From the NCBI RefSeq assembly GCF_036186745.1, contig NZ_CP108086.1, forward strand, positions 5,828,001-5,892,000: a stretch of DNA of 64,000 nucleotides, written 5' to 3'. The position numbers were made by a program, and so were the translations under genes. Source of the stretch: Microbispora hainanensis (GTDB lineage Bacteria; Actinomycetota; Actinomycetes; Streptosporangiales; Streptosporangiaceae). Below, piece after piece: positions 53,194 through 63,133 of the stretch (its first letter is position 1; every line of letters starts with the position of its first letter). Under the pieces are notes generated by a model, which saw only the letters and a program-made list of their open reading frames with translations, ran no database searches and was not told the DNA's origin.

Positions 53194-55013
53194 CCGAGGC
53201 ACCCCTGCTAGAGGTCGCCGGGCTGTCGGTGGACTTCGCCACCCGGCGCGGCGTGGTCCGGGCCGTACGAGACGTCGACCTGTCCCTGCGTGCGGGGGAG
53301 TGCCTCGCGGTCGTGGGCGAGTCGGGCTCGGGCAAGAGCGTCACCGCCCGGGCGCTGCTCGGTCTCGCCGGCACGGGCGCGCGGGTGCGGGCGCGGACGC
53401 TGTCCTTCGAGGGGCGCGACTTGCGCCGGCTGAGCGGCCGCGAGTGGCGGCGGCTGCGCGGGCGTCGCATCGGCTACGTCCTGCAGGACGCGCTGACCTC
53501 GCTCGACCCGCTTCGCCGGGTCGGGCACGAGGTGGCGGAGGCACTGGAGGTGCACGGCCTGGCGGACCGCGACGACCTCGACGACCAGGTGATCGGGCTG
53601 CTCGCGGAGGCGGGCGTGCCCGATCCCGACGTGCGGTTCCTGCAGTATCCGCACGAGCTGTCCGGCGGCCTGCGGCAACGGGCGCTGATCGCCTCCGCGA
53701 TCGCCGCCCGGCCGTCGCTGCTGGTCGCGGACGAGCCCACCACGGCCCTCGACGTCACCGTGCAGGCGCAGGTGCTCGACCTGCTCAGGGCACGCGTGCG
53801 GGCGGGCACGGCGGTGCTGCTCATCAGCCACGACCTGGCGGTCGTGGCCCGGCTCGCCGACCAGGTCTCCGTCATCTACGCCGGGCTCGTCGTGGAACGG
53901 GGACCGGCGGACGCGCTGCTGCGGGCCCCCGCCCATCCCTACACCGCCGACCTGCTGGCCGCCGTGCCCGCCGTGGACGGTCCGGCGCGGGAGCTGCCCC
54001 TCGTCCGCACCGGCCCTCCCGCCGCCGGCGGCTGCCCGTACGCGCCGCGCTGCGCGCTGGCCGACGACCGCTGCCGTGCCGAGCCGCCGCCGCCCGTGCC
54101 GTACGGGCCGGGCCGGGAGGTCCGCTGCTTCCACGCGGACCGGGAACGGCCCGTCCCCGCTTCAGGTGCGGCGGCGGCGCCGCCCCGGGTGAAGGACCAC
54201 GCGGTCGTCTCGGTGCGGGGGGTGACCAAGCGGTACCGCTCCCCGGGCGGCTCGTGGCGTACGGCGGTGGACGACGTCTCATTCGACCTGCGCGCGGGCG
54301 AGGCGCTGGGCCTGGTCGGCGAGTCGGGGTCGGGCAAGAGCACCACCGCACGGATCGTGCTTGCCGAGATCGCCCCCGACGCCGGAACCGTGCTGCTGGA
54401 CGGCGAGGCGTGGAGCGTGCCGCGGGAGCGCGACCGGCGCGCCCGCCGCTCTCGTATCCAGCTCGTCGACCAGGACCCGCTCAGCTCGTTCGACCCGCGG
54501 TTCACGGTCGAGCGGGTCGTCGGGGAGGCGGTGCCGGGAAGGATGTCGCGCCGCCTGCGGCGCGACCGGGTCGCCGGGCTGCTCGCCGAGGTCGGACTGG
54601 ACGACGCCCTGCTGGACCGGCGCCCCGCCCAGTTGAGCGGCGGCCAGCGGCAGCGGGTGGCGATCGCGCGGGCGCTCGCCCCGCGTCCCGAGGTGATCGT
54701 CTGCGACGAACCGGTCTCGGCGCTCGACGTCACCGTCCAGGCGCAGATCCTGGCCCTGCTCGCCCGGCTGCGGCGCGAGGCCGGGGTGGCGCTGCTGTTC
54801 ATCTCCCACGACCTGGGCGTCGTCCGCCAGGTCTGCGACCGGGTGGCGGTGATGAAGGACGGCGCCCTGGTCGAGACCGGCGACGTCGCGGACGTCTTCC
54901 GCGCCCCGCGTGCCGCCTACACCGCCGAGCTGCTCGCCGCCGTCCCGAGGATCGACGTGGGGTGGACGACGGAACGAGCCGCACCCGCTATGAATCTGGA
55001 GGGCCTGCCATGA
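53190..55013 (+). CDS. Peptide-type ABC importer, fused DppD-DppF ATPase
   Basis: A predicted 607-residue protein with two complete ATPase domains, which are separate DppD and DppF proteins in many bacteria. Domain 1 (about 5-260) has GESGSGKSV, LQDALTSLDPLRRVG, LSGGLRQRALIASAIA and LLVADEPTTALDVTVQAQVL; the oligopeptide-type tail follows with the Cys-rich motif CPYAPRCALADDRC. Domain 2 (about 345-595) has GESGSGKSTTA, VDQDPLSSFDPRFTV, LSGGQRQRVAIARAL and VIVCDEPVSALDVTVQAQIL. The CX5CX6C-type cysteines may bind an iron-sulfur cluster, as found in some DppD/DppF proteins. It overlaps both neighbours by four bases. Confidence 0.95.
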   Translation: MTEAPLLEVAGLSVDFATRRGVVRAVRDVDLSLRAGECLAVVGESGSGKSVTARALLGLAGTGARVRARTLSFEGRDLRRLSGREWRRLRGRRIGYVLQDALTSLDPLRRVGHEVAEALEVHGLADRDDLDDQVIGLLAEAGVPDPDVRFLQYPHELSGGLRQRALIASAIAARPSLLVADEPTTALDVTVQAQVLDLLRARVRAGTAVLLISHDLAVVARLADQVSVIYAGLVVERGPADALLRAPAHPYTADLLAAVPAVDGPARELPLVRTGPPAAGGCPYAPRCALADDRCRAEPPPPVPYGPGREVRCFHADRERPVPASGAAAAPPRVKDHAVVSVRGVTKRYRSPGGSWRTAVDDVSFDLRAGEALGLVGESGSGKSTTARIVLAEIAPDAGTVLLDGEAWSVPRERDRRARRSRIQLVDQDPLSSFDPRFTVERVVGEAVPGRMSRRLRRDRVAGLLAEVGLDDALLDRRPAQLSGGQRQRVAIARALAPRPEVIVCDEPVSALDVTVQAQILALLARLRREAGVALLFISHDLGVVRQVCDRVAVMKDGALVETGDVADVFRAPRAAYTAELLAAVPRIDVGWTTERAAPAMNLEGLP

Positions 55014-55789
55014 CCTCACCCATCCCCGGCCCGCGCGTCGTCCTCGTGACCGGCGCCGGCTCGGGCATCGGCCGGGCGACCGCCGAGCTGTACGCCGAGC
55101 GCGGCGTCGCCGTGCTCGCCGTGGACCGCGACGAGCACGCGCTCAAGGAGCTCGCCACGCTCGACCGCGTGGTGACGCTGGCCGGCGACGTGTCCCTGGA
55201 GGAGACCAACGTGGCCGCGGTCGCGCTGGCGGAGCGGGAGTTCGGCCGGCTCGACGCGGTCGTGCTCAACGCCGGCATCGGCGGCACCCGGCCCTGGGAG
55301 TCGCCCGGCGCGGTGGAGGCCGCCGACCGCATCCTCGCCGTCAACCTCCGGGGTCCGATCCTGGGCATCTGGGCCGCCGCGCCCGCGCTGCGGGCGGCGG
55401 GAGGCGGTGCGATCGTCGTCACCGCCTCCGTCGCCGGACTGCGCGGCGACCCCGGCAACTGGGCCTACAACGCCTCGAAGGGCGCGGTGATCAATCTCGT
55501 CCGCGCCGCGGCCATCGACCACGCGCCCGACGGCATCCGGGTCAACGCACTCGCCCCCGGGCTCACCTGGACGCGGATCAACGCGGGCGTCCGCCAGGAC
55601 CCGGTGCTCACCGCCGAGATCGAGCGCCGAGTGCCGCTTCAGCGGTTCGCCGAGCCCCGCGAGCAGGCCGAGGCCGTCTGGTTCCTCACCTCGCCCGCCG
55701 CGTCGTACGTCACCGGGACCACGCTGGTCGTCGACGGCGGTCTCGACGCGAGCCTCGGAATCCTCCCGCTGCCGGCCGTACGCCGGTGA
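55010..55789 (+). CDS. Short-chain dehydrogenase/reductase
   Basis: A predicted 259-residue classical SDR using NAD(P). It has VVLVTGAGSGIGRATAELYA, the NAG motif in VVLNAGIGGT, catalytic Ser in VVTASVAGL, and Tyr-Lys in WAYNASKGAV. VDRDEH after the second strand suggests NAD rather than NADP. It overlaps the ATPase gene by four bases, so it is in the ABC operon and may act on the imported compound. A broken close relative lies at 56369 on the other strand next to the PKS. The substrate is unknown. Confidence 0.93.
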   Translation: MTSPIPGPRVVLVTGAGSGIGRATAELYAERGVAVLAVDRDEHALKELATLDRVVTLAGDVSLEETNVAAVALAEREFGRLDAVVLNAGIGGTRPWESPGAVEAADRILAVNLRGPILGIWAAAPALRAAGGGAIVVTASVAGLRGDPGNWAYNASKGAVINLVRAAAIDHAPDGIRVNALAPGLTWTRINAGVRQDPVLTAEIERRVPLQRFAEPREQAEAVWFLTSPAASYVTGTTLVVDGGLDASLGILPLPAVRR

Positions 55790-55815
55790 CCCTCGCACAG
55801 AGAAGGAGACCACTC

Positions 55816-56241
55816 ATGAGCACGACGGAGACGAGCACCACGGAGATCAACCGCGCGGTGGCCAGACGCTTCTACGAGGAGGTCGTCTCGCAGGGCCGTC
55901 TCGATGTCCTCGACGAGATCGTCGCCGACGACGCGTCGGACGCGGCCGGGCCCGCCGGGGGCGACCTGGGGCGTGCCGGATTCGTCCAGCACATCACCTG
56001 GCTGCGCTCGGCGGTCGAGGGCGTGACCGCGACCGTGACGGACACCGTCGCCGAGGGCGACCGGGTCGTCGTCTACTGGACCATCGAGGGGGTCCAGCGC
56101 GGCGAGGTGTTCGGCGCCCCGCCGAGCGGACGCCGCTTCACCGGCCAGAGCATCAGCACGATCCGGTTCCGCGACGGGCGGATCGTCGAGTACGAGGTGC
56201 TCCCCGACCGGCTGGGCATCGTGCAGCAGCTCATCGGCTGA
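55816..56241 (+). CDS. SnoaL-like polyketide cyclase/ester cyclase family protein
   Basis: A predicted 141-residue alpha+beta barrel protein of the NTF2/SnoaL type. RAVARRFYEEVVSQGRLDVL, DEIVADDASD and FTGQSISTIRFRDGRIVEYE are typical. Such proteins include polyketide cyclases, but most relatives have no known function. It has an AGAAGGAGA site and follows the SDR by 26 bases, so it closes the ABC operon. Its proximity to the PKS is suggestive, but it is on the opposite strand and belongs to another transcript. Confidence 0.88.
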   Translation: MSTTETSTTEINRAVARRFYEEVVSQGRLDVLDEIVADDASDAAGPAGGDLGRAGFVQHITWLRSAVEGVTATVTDTVAEGDRVVVYWTIEGVQRGEVFGAPPSGRRFTGQSISTIRFRDGRIVEYEVLPDRLGIVQQLIG

Positions 56242-56368
56242 AGCCGGAAGTGGGTCGCGGGCGCTTCCCTTCCCGCGGGCGGGGAACGCGTCCAAGCCGG
56301 ACACGACCGCCTCCTGTTCGCGTGGACCCCGGGCCGATCGGTGATTCAGCGATGACGAATATGGCGCG

Positions 56369-56783
56369 TTACGTCGCGTTGTAGGCCCAGACGCCCGGGT
56401 CGCCGGCCAGCCCCGACACCGACGCGGTCAGCACGATCGCGCCGCCGCCCCGGGCCGCGCAGGTTGACCGCGACCATGCGGTCGAACCGCTCCACCGCGC
56501 CGGGAGCCTCCAGCGGAGGCGTGCCGCCGATGCCCGCGTTGAGCACCACTGTGCCGAGGCTCCCGAAGCGATCGAGCGTGAGGCGGACGGCCGCCTCGTT
56601 GACGGCCTCCTCCGCCACATCCCCGGCCGGCGGCACGATCCCGGGGGTCCGCGCGAGGTCGGCCGGCGGCGGCTCGGCGAGGTCGACCGCGACCACGCCG
56701 TAGCCGCGCTCGGCGAACAGCTCCGCGACCGCCCGCCCGATGGCCGCCGCCGCACCGGTGACGACGGCCGCAGGCCGTGTCAC
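56369..56783 (-). pseudogene. Broken SDR gene, paralogue of the one at 55010
   Basis: GTG 56783 overlaps the PKS stop and opens [56 protein letters not shown] and MVAVNLRGP. There the frame is lost. One frame over it continues GGGAIVLTASVSGLAGDPGV WAYNAT and stops at 56369. Compared with the SDR at 55010, about 17 residues between NLRGP and GGGAIV are missing, and the protein ends at the catalytic Tyr, so the Lys and the C-terminal third are absent. It cannot be an active enzyme. It is coupled to the PKS gene by overlap, so an ancestral SDR was probably co-expressed with the last PKS module. Confidence 0.85.
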
Positions 56784-59700
56784 GCCGCGGGCTCCTCGAT
56801 TCTGAGCGTGCCGATCCAGGCGCGGATCGCCTCCGCGGTCGTGCCCGCGTGCTCCTCCAGCGTGGTGAAATGATCGCCGGGGATGTCGACGGCATCGTGC
56901 GGCACCGGCCAGTACGCCTTCCAGCGGGCCGGGTCGTCCGCCTCGATCGTGGTACCGCGCAGCGGCTCGACGGCACGCAGCAGCAGGATCGGGGCGTCCA
57001 CCGGCTTCGGCTGCCAGCCGATGAACAACCGGTTGTAGACGCCCATCGTCGTCAGCCTCGTGTCGTGGAGCGTCATGTCGAACCGGTCGATGCGTTCGAG
57101 CATGCCGCCGATCATCGCGCCCTGCCACCAGCCCATGCCGTCCTGGGCGGAGGCGTCGATCGGGTAGCTGTCGATCAGCGCCAGCCCGGCCGGCCGCAGG
57201 CCCTGCTCCTCCAGGGCCACCGTGACGGCGTGCGCCACACAGCCGCCCATGGAGCGGCCCACGACGACGAACGGCTCGTCGCCCACGCATTCGCGCAGGC
57301 CCTCGACGTTCATCTGGATCAGCGTCTCCAGCGAGTCGGGCAGCGCGTCGTCCTCCCCGTCGGTGAATCCCGGGGACGGCACCACGTACACGTTCCGGTC
57401 GTCGCGGAAGGCCTGGCCGAACCGGGAGTACTCGTGCGGCCCGGAGATCGCGCTGAGCGCGGGGAAGCAGACCACGGAGACCCGGCCGGGTCCCGTCGCC
57501 AGCCTCACCGGCGGCAGCGCGTACCGGTCCCGGTCCTGCGCACCGAAGTGGCTCCGCGCGTGCGACGCCGCCACCAGCAGTTGTGCTGCCTCGTCGTGCT
57601 TGCCCGTCTCGTGCATCCGCCGGTGCAGGGCGGCCAGACCACCGCCGGACCCCGCGTCCGTACGGCGGGCCGGTCCGGCCGGGCCGCTCGCCAGGCCGGG
57701 CAGCTCCCGGTCGAGGTACGCCGCGATGGCGCGGGGGGTGGGGTGGTCGAAGGTGAGGGTGGCGGGGAGGCGGAGGGTGGTTGTGGTGGTGAGGCGGTTG
57801 CGGAGTTCGACGGCGGTGAGGGAGTCGAGGCCGAGTTCGATGAGGGGTCGGTCGGCGGGGATGGCGGTGGGGTCGGGGTGGGTGAGGACGGTGGCGACTT
57901 CGGTGCGGACCAGGTCGAGCAGGGCCTCGGTCCGCTGGTCCGGAGTCAGTCCGTTCAGCCGGGCGGCGAGGGATGGTCCCCCGGCCGCCGCGCCGCGTAG
58001 GGCGGGGCGGGCCTGCCGTACGAGCCCGCGCAGCAGCGGCGGCGGCGTCTCGGCCGTGGCCGTGAGGGCGGCAGGGACGACCAGGGGCACGCCCGGGTCG
58101 CGGAAGGCGACGGCGTCGAACAGGGCGAGTGCGTGCGCGGCGCTGAGCGGGCTGAGCCCGGTCCGCTTGATCCGCGCGTGGTCCACCGAGGTCAGGTTGG
58201 TGGTGAGGGTGCTGGTGTGGGCCCATAGTCCCCAGGCGAGGCTGGTGGCGGGGAGGCCGGTGGTGTGGCGGTGGTGGGCGAGGGCGTCGTGGAAGGTGTT
58301 GGCGGCGGCGTAGTTGGCTTGGGCGGCGCCGCCGAGGAGGCCGCTGATGGAGGAGAAGAGGATGAAGGCGGCGAGGTTGTGGTGGCGGGTGTGGTGGTGG
58401 AGGTGGTAGGCGCCGTCGATTTTGGGGGCGAGGACGGGGTGGAGGTGGTGGGGGGTGAGGGTGGCCAGGGGGGTGTCGTGGGTGATGCCGGCGGCGTGGA
58501 TGACGGCGGTGAGGGGGTGGTCGTGGGGGATGGAGTTGATGAGGGTGTGGACGGCGTGGGGGTCGGTGATGTCGGTGGCGGTGATGGTGACGTGGGCGCC
58601 GGCGGTGGTGAGGTCGGTGAGGAGTTGGTCGGCGCCGGGGGTGTTGTGGCCGCGTCGTCCGGCGAGGTGGAGGTGGCGGATGTGGTGGTGGGTGGCGAGG
58701 TGGTGGGCGAGGAGGGCGCCGATGCCGGTTAGGCCGCCGGTGATCAGGACGGTGCCGTTGGGGTCCCAGGTGTGGGGGTGGGCGGGTTCGGTGGGTTGGG
58801 TGGTGTGGGTGGTGTGGGTGGGTTGGGGGGTGTGGGGGGTGAGGCGTGGGGTGAGGTGGGTTCCGGTGCGGAGTGCGGTGTGGGGTTCGTTGTGGTGGTG
58901 GGCGGTGGCGGTGGCTTGGGGGAGGGTGGTGAGGGAGTTGGGGTGGGTGTCGTGGTCGATGAGGTGGATGCGGCCGGGGTGTTCGGTTTGTGCGGTGCGG
59001 ATGAGGCCCCAGAGGGGGGCGGTGGTCAGGTCGATGGGGTCGTTGTTGTTGACGGCGACGGCGTGGTGGGTGAGCAGGAGCAGGCGGGTGTCGGCGAGGC
59101 GGTCGTCGGTCAGGTAGGTCTGCAGGGTGTGCAGGGTGTGTTCGAGCACCGCGTGCGCTGTCTCTACCGGGTTGTCGTGCGTGGTCGCGCTGGTGTTTTG
59201 TGTGTTGGGGCTGTGGGTGGGGATCGGCAGGACGATGAGGTCGGGGACTGGATCGGCGGCGTTGCCGGGGGCGTTGTCGGGGGCGTTGTCGGGGGCGGTG
59301 ATGGCGTCGGTGAGGGTGGTCAGGTCTTCGTAGAAGGAGGCGGTGACGGTTTGGCGCAGTGTGTCGTAGAGCGGGCGGTCGCCGAGCACCGCCCATGCCT
59401 CGCGCGGGGCCGGCACGGGATCCAGCGGTGACCACTCCACCCGGAACAGGGTGTTCTCCTCAGCCGATCCGGAGACCTTGAGCTGCTCGGCGGAGACCAG
59501 CCTGGCGGTAAGGGTGTCGATCGAGGCGACCGGCGCGCCGGTGGGGTCGGCGGCCTGGAGCGACAGCGATCCGGAGTCGCCCAGCTTGACGCGTACCCGC
59601 AGGTCGGTGGCGCCGGTGGCGTGCAGGCGGACGCCGTTCCAGGCGAACGGCAACCGGTTCTGTCCCTCCGGCACCTCGGCAAGCCCCGCCCAGGCGGGCA

Positions 59701-62700
59701 GGTGGACGGCCGCGTCGAACAACGCCGGGTGCACGCCGAAGTCCGCCACGCCGGCCCGTTCGCTTTCGGGTAGGGAGACCTCGGCGAACAGTTCGTCGCC
59801 GCGCCGCCAGGCGGCGCGCAGTCCCCGGAACACCGGACCGTAGTCCAGCCCCGCCGTGGTCAGAGTCTCGTACACGCCTGCCACGTCTACAGGGGTCGCG
59901 TCCGCCGGAGGCCACGCGGTGAGGTCGAAGCCGGGCTCGGCATCGTCCTTGGCCAGTACGGCGGTGGCGTGGTGGGTCCACTCACCGTGCTCTCCCTCGG
60001 GGCGGGAGTACACGTCGAGCGTCGCCTGCCCGTCGGTGTCCGCGCCGTTCACGATCACCTGGACCCGGACCGTACGGCCGGGTTGCAGGACGAGTGGGGC
60101 GTGGAGGAGGAGTTCGTCGATGGTGGTGTGGCCGGTGTGGTCGGCGGCGTGGAGGGCGAGGTCGAGGTAGGCGGTGCCGGGGAGGATGGGGGTGGTGAAG
60201 ACGGTGTGGTGGGCGAGCCAGGGGTGGGTGGTGAGGGAGAGGGTGCCGGTGTAGACGGTGGTGTGGTCGTGGGCGAGGGTGAGGGCGGCGCCGAGGAGGG
60301 GGTGGGCGGTGGTGGTGAGGCCCAGGTGTGCGGGGTCGGTGTGTGTGGTGGGTGGGGTGAGCCAGAGGTGTTCGTGTTGGAAGGCGTAGGTGGGCAGGTC
60401 GATGGTGGTGGCGTGGCGGTGGAGGGGGGTCCAGTCGACGGGGGTGCCGTGGGTGTGGGCGTGGGCGGCGGCGGTGACGGCGGTGTGGGGTTCGGGGTGG
60501 TCGCGGCGTAGGACGGGGACGGCGATCAGGTCTGGTTCGTGGTCGAGGGTTTCGCGGATGAGCCCGCTGAGGACGCCGTCGGGGCCGATTTCGATGAAGG
60601 TGGTGATGCCGTTGTCGTGCAGGGTGGTGGTGGCGTCGGTGAAGCGGACGGGGTTGCGCAGGTGGCGGGTCCAGTAGGCGGCGTCGATTTCTGAGCCGGC
60701 GGGTTGTCCGGTGAGGTCGGAGATGAAGGGGATGGTGGGGGGTGTGTAGGTCAGGTCGCTGATCGCCTGCTGGAACTGTTCCAGGATGGGGTTCATGTGG
60801 GGGGAGTGGAAGGCGTGGCTGACGGTCAGGGGGCGGACTTTGTAGCCGTGGTCGCGGAAGTGCTGGGTGAGGTGGGTGATGGTGTGGGTGTCGCCGGAGA
60901 TGACGGTGGAGGTGGGGGTGTTGAGTGCGGCGATGGTGACGGTGTTGTGGTGAGGGGCGAGTTGGGGGGTGATGTGGTCTGCGGGTGCGTTGATGGCGGT
61001 CATGGCGCCGCCGGGGGGGAGGGTGTGCATGAGGCGGGCGCGGGTGGCGACGAGGGCGGCGGCGTGGGGGAGGGTGAGGATGCCGGCGGTGTGGGCGGCG
61101 GCGATGGCGCCGATGGAGTGTCCGGCGACGGCGGTGGGGGTGATGCCCCAGGTGGCCAGCAGGTGGGTGAGGGCGGTTTGCAGGGCGAACAGCGCGGGCT
61201 GGGTGTAGAGGGTCTGGTCGAGCAGGGTGGGGTCGGTGTCGCCGAGCAGTACTTCGCGTAGTGGTACGGGTGCGTGTCCGGCGAGGTGCTGGTCGAGTAG
61301 CTCGATGGTGTGGTCGAGGGTGGTGGCGAAGGCGGGGTAGGTGGCGTACAGGCCGCGTCCCATGCCGGTGTGTTGGCTGCCCTGGCCGGTGAAGACGAAG
61401 GCGAGTCCGCCGGGGCGGGCGATTCCGGTCACGATGCCGCCGGTGTTTCCGTCGGCGAGGGCGCGGGTGCGTTCCAGGAGTTCGTGGCGGGTGGTTCCGA
61501 TGATGACGGCGCGGTGGTCGAAGTGGGTGCGGGTGGTGGCCAGGGAGTGGCCGACGTCGGCCGGGTCGAGGTCGGGGTGGTGGTCCAGATGATCGGCGAG
61601 CCGGGCGGCCTGGGCGTGCAGCGCCTGCTGGGATCGTGCTGAGATCACCCACGGCACCACCGGAACCGCACGATCCGCGTCCGATGTCACGGTAAGCGAT
61701 GCCCGCGGTGTGGGGGTCGTGCCGGATGCCGTGTCGTCCTGGTCTGGTGCTTGTTCGAGGATGACGTGGGCGTTGGTGCCGCTGACGCCGAAGGCGGAGA
61801 CGGCGGCGCGGCGGGGGTGGCCGGTTTCGGGCCAGGGGCGTGGTTCGGTGAGGAGTTGGATGGTGCCGGTGGTCCAGTCGACGTGGGGGGTGGGCTGGTC
61901 GATGTGGAGGGTTTGGGGGAGGTGTTTGTTGCGGATGGCTTGGACGGTTTTGATGATGCCGGCGACGCCGGCGGCGGCTTGTGCGTGGCCGATGTTGGAT
62001 TTGAGGGAGCCGAGCCATAGGGGCTGGTCGGTGGGGCGGCCTTGTCCGTAGGTGGCCAGGAGGGCTTGGGCTTCGATGGGGTCGCCGAGGGTGGTGCCGG
62101 TGCCGTGGGCTTCGACGGCGTCGACGTCGAGGGGGCCGAGTCCGGCGTTGTCGAGGGCGTGGGTGATGACGCGTTGTTGTGAGGGGCCGTTGGGGGCGGT
62201 CAGGCCGTTGGAGGCGCCGTCTTGGTTGATGGCGGTGCCGCGGATGACGGCCAGCACGCGGTGGCCGTTTTTGCGTGCGTCCGACAGGCGTTCGACCAGT
62301 AGCAGGCCGACGCCCTCGGCCCAGCCGGTGCCGTCGGCCGACGAGGAGAACGCCTTGCACCGCCCGTCCGGCGCGAGCCCCCGCTGCCGCGAGAACTCCG
62401 TGAAGCCGATCGGGCTGGCCATCACCGTGACGCCACCCGCGAGCGCGAGGTCGCATTCCCCCGTACGCAGCGCCTGGACGGCCAGGTGCAGCGCGACCAG
62501 CGACGACGAGCAGGCGGTGTCAACGGTCACGGCCGGGCCCTCGAACCCGAAGGTGTAGGCGATGCGCCCCGACAGCACGCTGCCCAGGTTGCCGATGGCC
62601 AGGTATCCCTCCAGCTCGTCGGGCACCTGCGGCAGCCGGGAGCCGTACGTGCGGTCGGCCACCCCCGCGTACACCGCCGTGCGGCTGCCTTTGAGGGTGG

Positions 62701-63127
62701 TGGGGTCGATGCCGGCGCGTTCGAAGGTTTCCCAGGCGACTTCGAGGAGGAGGCGTTGCTGGGGGTCGCTGGCGAGGGCTTCGCGGCGGGAGATGCCGAA
62801 GAAGTCGGCGTCGAATCCGGCGATGTCGTCGAGGAAGCCGCCGTGGCGGGTGTAGGAGGTGCCAGGGTGGTCGGGGTCTGGGTCGTACAGGGCGTCGAGG
62901 TCCCAGCCGCGGTCGGTGGGGAACTCGGTGACGGCGTCGCGGCCCTCGGCGACCAGGTCCCACAGGTCCTCGGGGGAGGCCACCCCGCCGGGCAGACGGC
63001 AGCCCATCCCCACGATCGCGATCGGCTCGCGCGACTTCGCCTCGATCTGCCGTAGCCGCCGCTCGGCCTGCTTGGTCTCCGCGATCGAACGCTTGAGATA
63101 TTCGCGCAGCTTTTCGTCGTTCGCCAT
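56780..63127 (-). CDS. Type I polyketide synthase, terminal module KS-AT-DH-KR-ACP-TE
   Basis: A predicted 2115-residue final PKS module. Residues 1-33 are an N-terminal docking helix ([20 protein letters not shown]). KS (about 34-455) has active-site Cys in DTACSSSL and both histidines ([18 protein letters not shown]). AT (about 575-870) has GHSIG and the HAFH motif that predicts malonyl-CoA. DH (about 940-1220) has [10 protein letters not shown], where the usual Gly of HxxxGxxxxP is Thr, and FDAAVH. KR (about 1455-1640) has GGLTGIG, catalytic Ser, Tyr (ANYAAAN) and THD in place of LDD, with no A-type Trp, so a B-type is likely. ACP (about 1725-1800) has LGLDSL. TE (about 1850-2110) has GRSMGG and GDHF. 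It should release an alpha,beta-unsaturated chain. Sense-strand composition alternates sharply between segments. Confidence 0.96.
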   Translation of the reverse strand: MANDEKLREYLKRSIAETKQAERRLRQIEAKSREPIAIVGMGCRLPGGVASPEDLWDLVAEGRDAVTEFPTDRGWDLDALYDPDPDHPGTSYTRHGGFLDDIAGFDADFFGISRREALASDPQQRLLLEVAWETFERAGIDPTTLKGSRTAVYAGVADRTYGSRLPQVPDELEGYLAIGNLGSVLSGRIAYTFGFEGPAVTVDTACSSSLVALHLAVQALRTGECDLALAGGVTVMASPIGFTEFSRQRGLAPDGRCKAFSSSADGTGWAEGVGLLLVERLSDARKNGHRVLAVIRGTAINQDGASNGLTAPNGPSQQRVITHALDNAGLGPLDVDAVEAHGTGTTLGDPIEAQALLATYGQGRPTDQPLWLGSLKSNIGHAQAAAGVAGIIKTVQAIRNKHLPQTLHIDQPTPHVDWTTGTIQLLTEPRPWPETGHPRRAAVSAFGVSGTNAHVILEQAPDQDDTASGTTPTPRASLTVTSDADRAVPVVPWVISARSQQALHAQAARLADHLDHHPDLDPADVGHSLATTRTHFDHRAVIIGTTRHELLERTRALADGNTGGIVTGIARPGGLAFVFTGQGSQHTGMGRGLYATYPAFATTLDHTIELLDQHLAGHAPVPLREVLLGDTDPTLLDQTLYTQPALFALQTALTHLLATWGITPTAVAGHSIGAIAAAHTAGILTLPHAAALVATRARLMHTLPPGGAMTAINAPADHITPQLAPHHNTVTIAALNTPTSTVISGDTHTITHLTQHFRDHGYKVRPLTVSHAFHSPHMNPILEQFQQAISDLTYTPPTIPFISDLTGQPAGSEIDAAYWTRHLRNPVRFTDATTTLHDNGITTFIEIGPDGVLSGLIRETLDHEPDLIAVPVLRRDHPEPHTAVTAAAHAHTHGTPVDWTPLHRHATTIDLPTYAFQHEHLWLTPPTTHTDPAHLGLTTTAHPLLGAALTLAHDHTTVYTGTLSLTTHPWLAHHTVFTTPILPGTAYLDLALHAADHTGHTTIDELLLHAPLVLQPGRTVRVQVIVNGADTDGQATLDVYSRPEGEHGEWTHHATAVLAKDDAEPGFDLTAWPPADATPVDVAGVYETLTTAGLDYGPVFRGLRAAWRRGDELFAEVSLPESERAGVADFGVHPALFDAAVHLPAWAGLAEVPEGQNRLPFAWNGVRLHATGATDLRVRVKLGDSGSLSLQAADPTGAPVASIDTLTARLVSAEQLKVSGSAEENTLFRVEWSPLDPVPAPREAWAVLGDRPLYDTLRQTVTASFYEDLTTLTDAITAPDNAPDNAPGNAADPVPDLIVLPIPTHSPNTQNTSATTHDNPVETAHAVLEHTLHTLQTYLTDDRLADTRLLLLTHHAVAVNNNDPIDLTTAPLWGLIRTAQTEHPGRIHLIDHDTHPNSLTTLPQATATAHHHNEPHTALRTGTHLTPRLTPHTPQPTHTTHTTQPTEPAHPHTWDPNGTVLITGGLTGIGALLAHHLATHHHIRHLHLAGRRGHNTPGADQLLTDLTTAGAHVTITATDITDPHAVHTLINSIPHDHPLTAVIHAAGITHDTPLATLTPHHLHPVLAPKIDGAYHLHHHTRHHNLAAFILFSSISGLLGGAAQANYAAANTFHDALAHHRHTTGLPATSLAWGLWAHTSTLTTNLTSVDHARIKRTGLSPLSAAHALALFDAVAFRDPGVPLVVPAALTATAETPPPLLRGLVRQARPALRGAAAGGPSLAARLNGLTPDQRTEALLDLVRTEVATVLTHPDPTAIPADRPLIELGLDSLTAVELRNRLTTTTTLRLPATLTFDHPTPRAIAAYLDRELPGLASGPAGPARRTDAGSGGGLAALHRRMHETGKHDEAAQLLVAASHARSHFGAQDRDRYALPPVRLATGPGRVSVVCFPALSAISGPHEYSRFGQAFRDDRNVYVVPSPGFTDGEDDALPDSLETLIQMNVEGLRECVGDEPFVVVGRSMGGCVAHAVTVALEEQGLRPAGLALIDSYPIDASAQDGMGWWQGAMIGGMLERIDRFDMTLHDTRLTTMGVYNRLFIGWQPKPVDAPILLLRAVEPLRGTTIEADDPARWKAYWPVPHDAVDIPGDHFTTLEEHAGTTAEAIRAWIGTLRIEEPAA

Positions 63128-63133
63128 CAGGAA

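Noticed and set aside
58265..58732. A Gly/Val-rich plus-strand frame that looks like a repeat protein
   Set aside because: It is the complement of the C/A-rich PKS ketoreductase segment and has no independent support.
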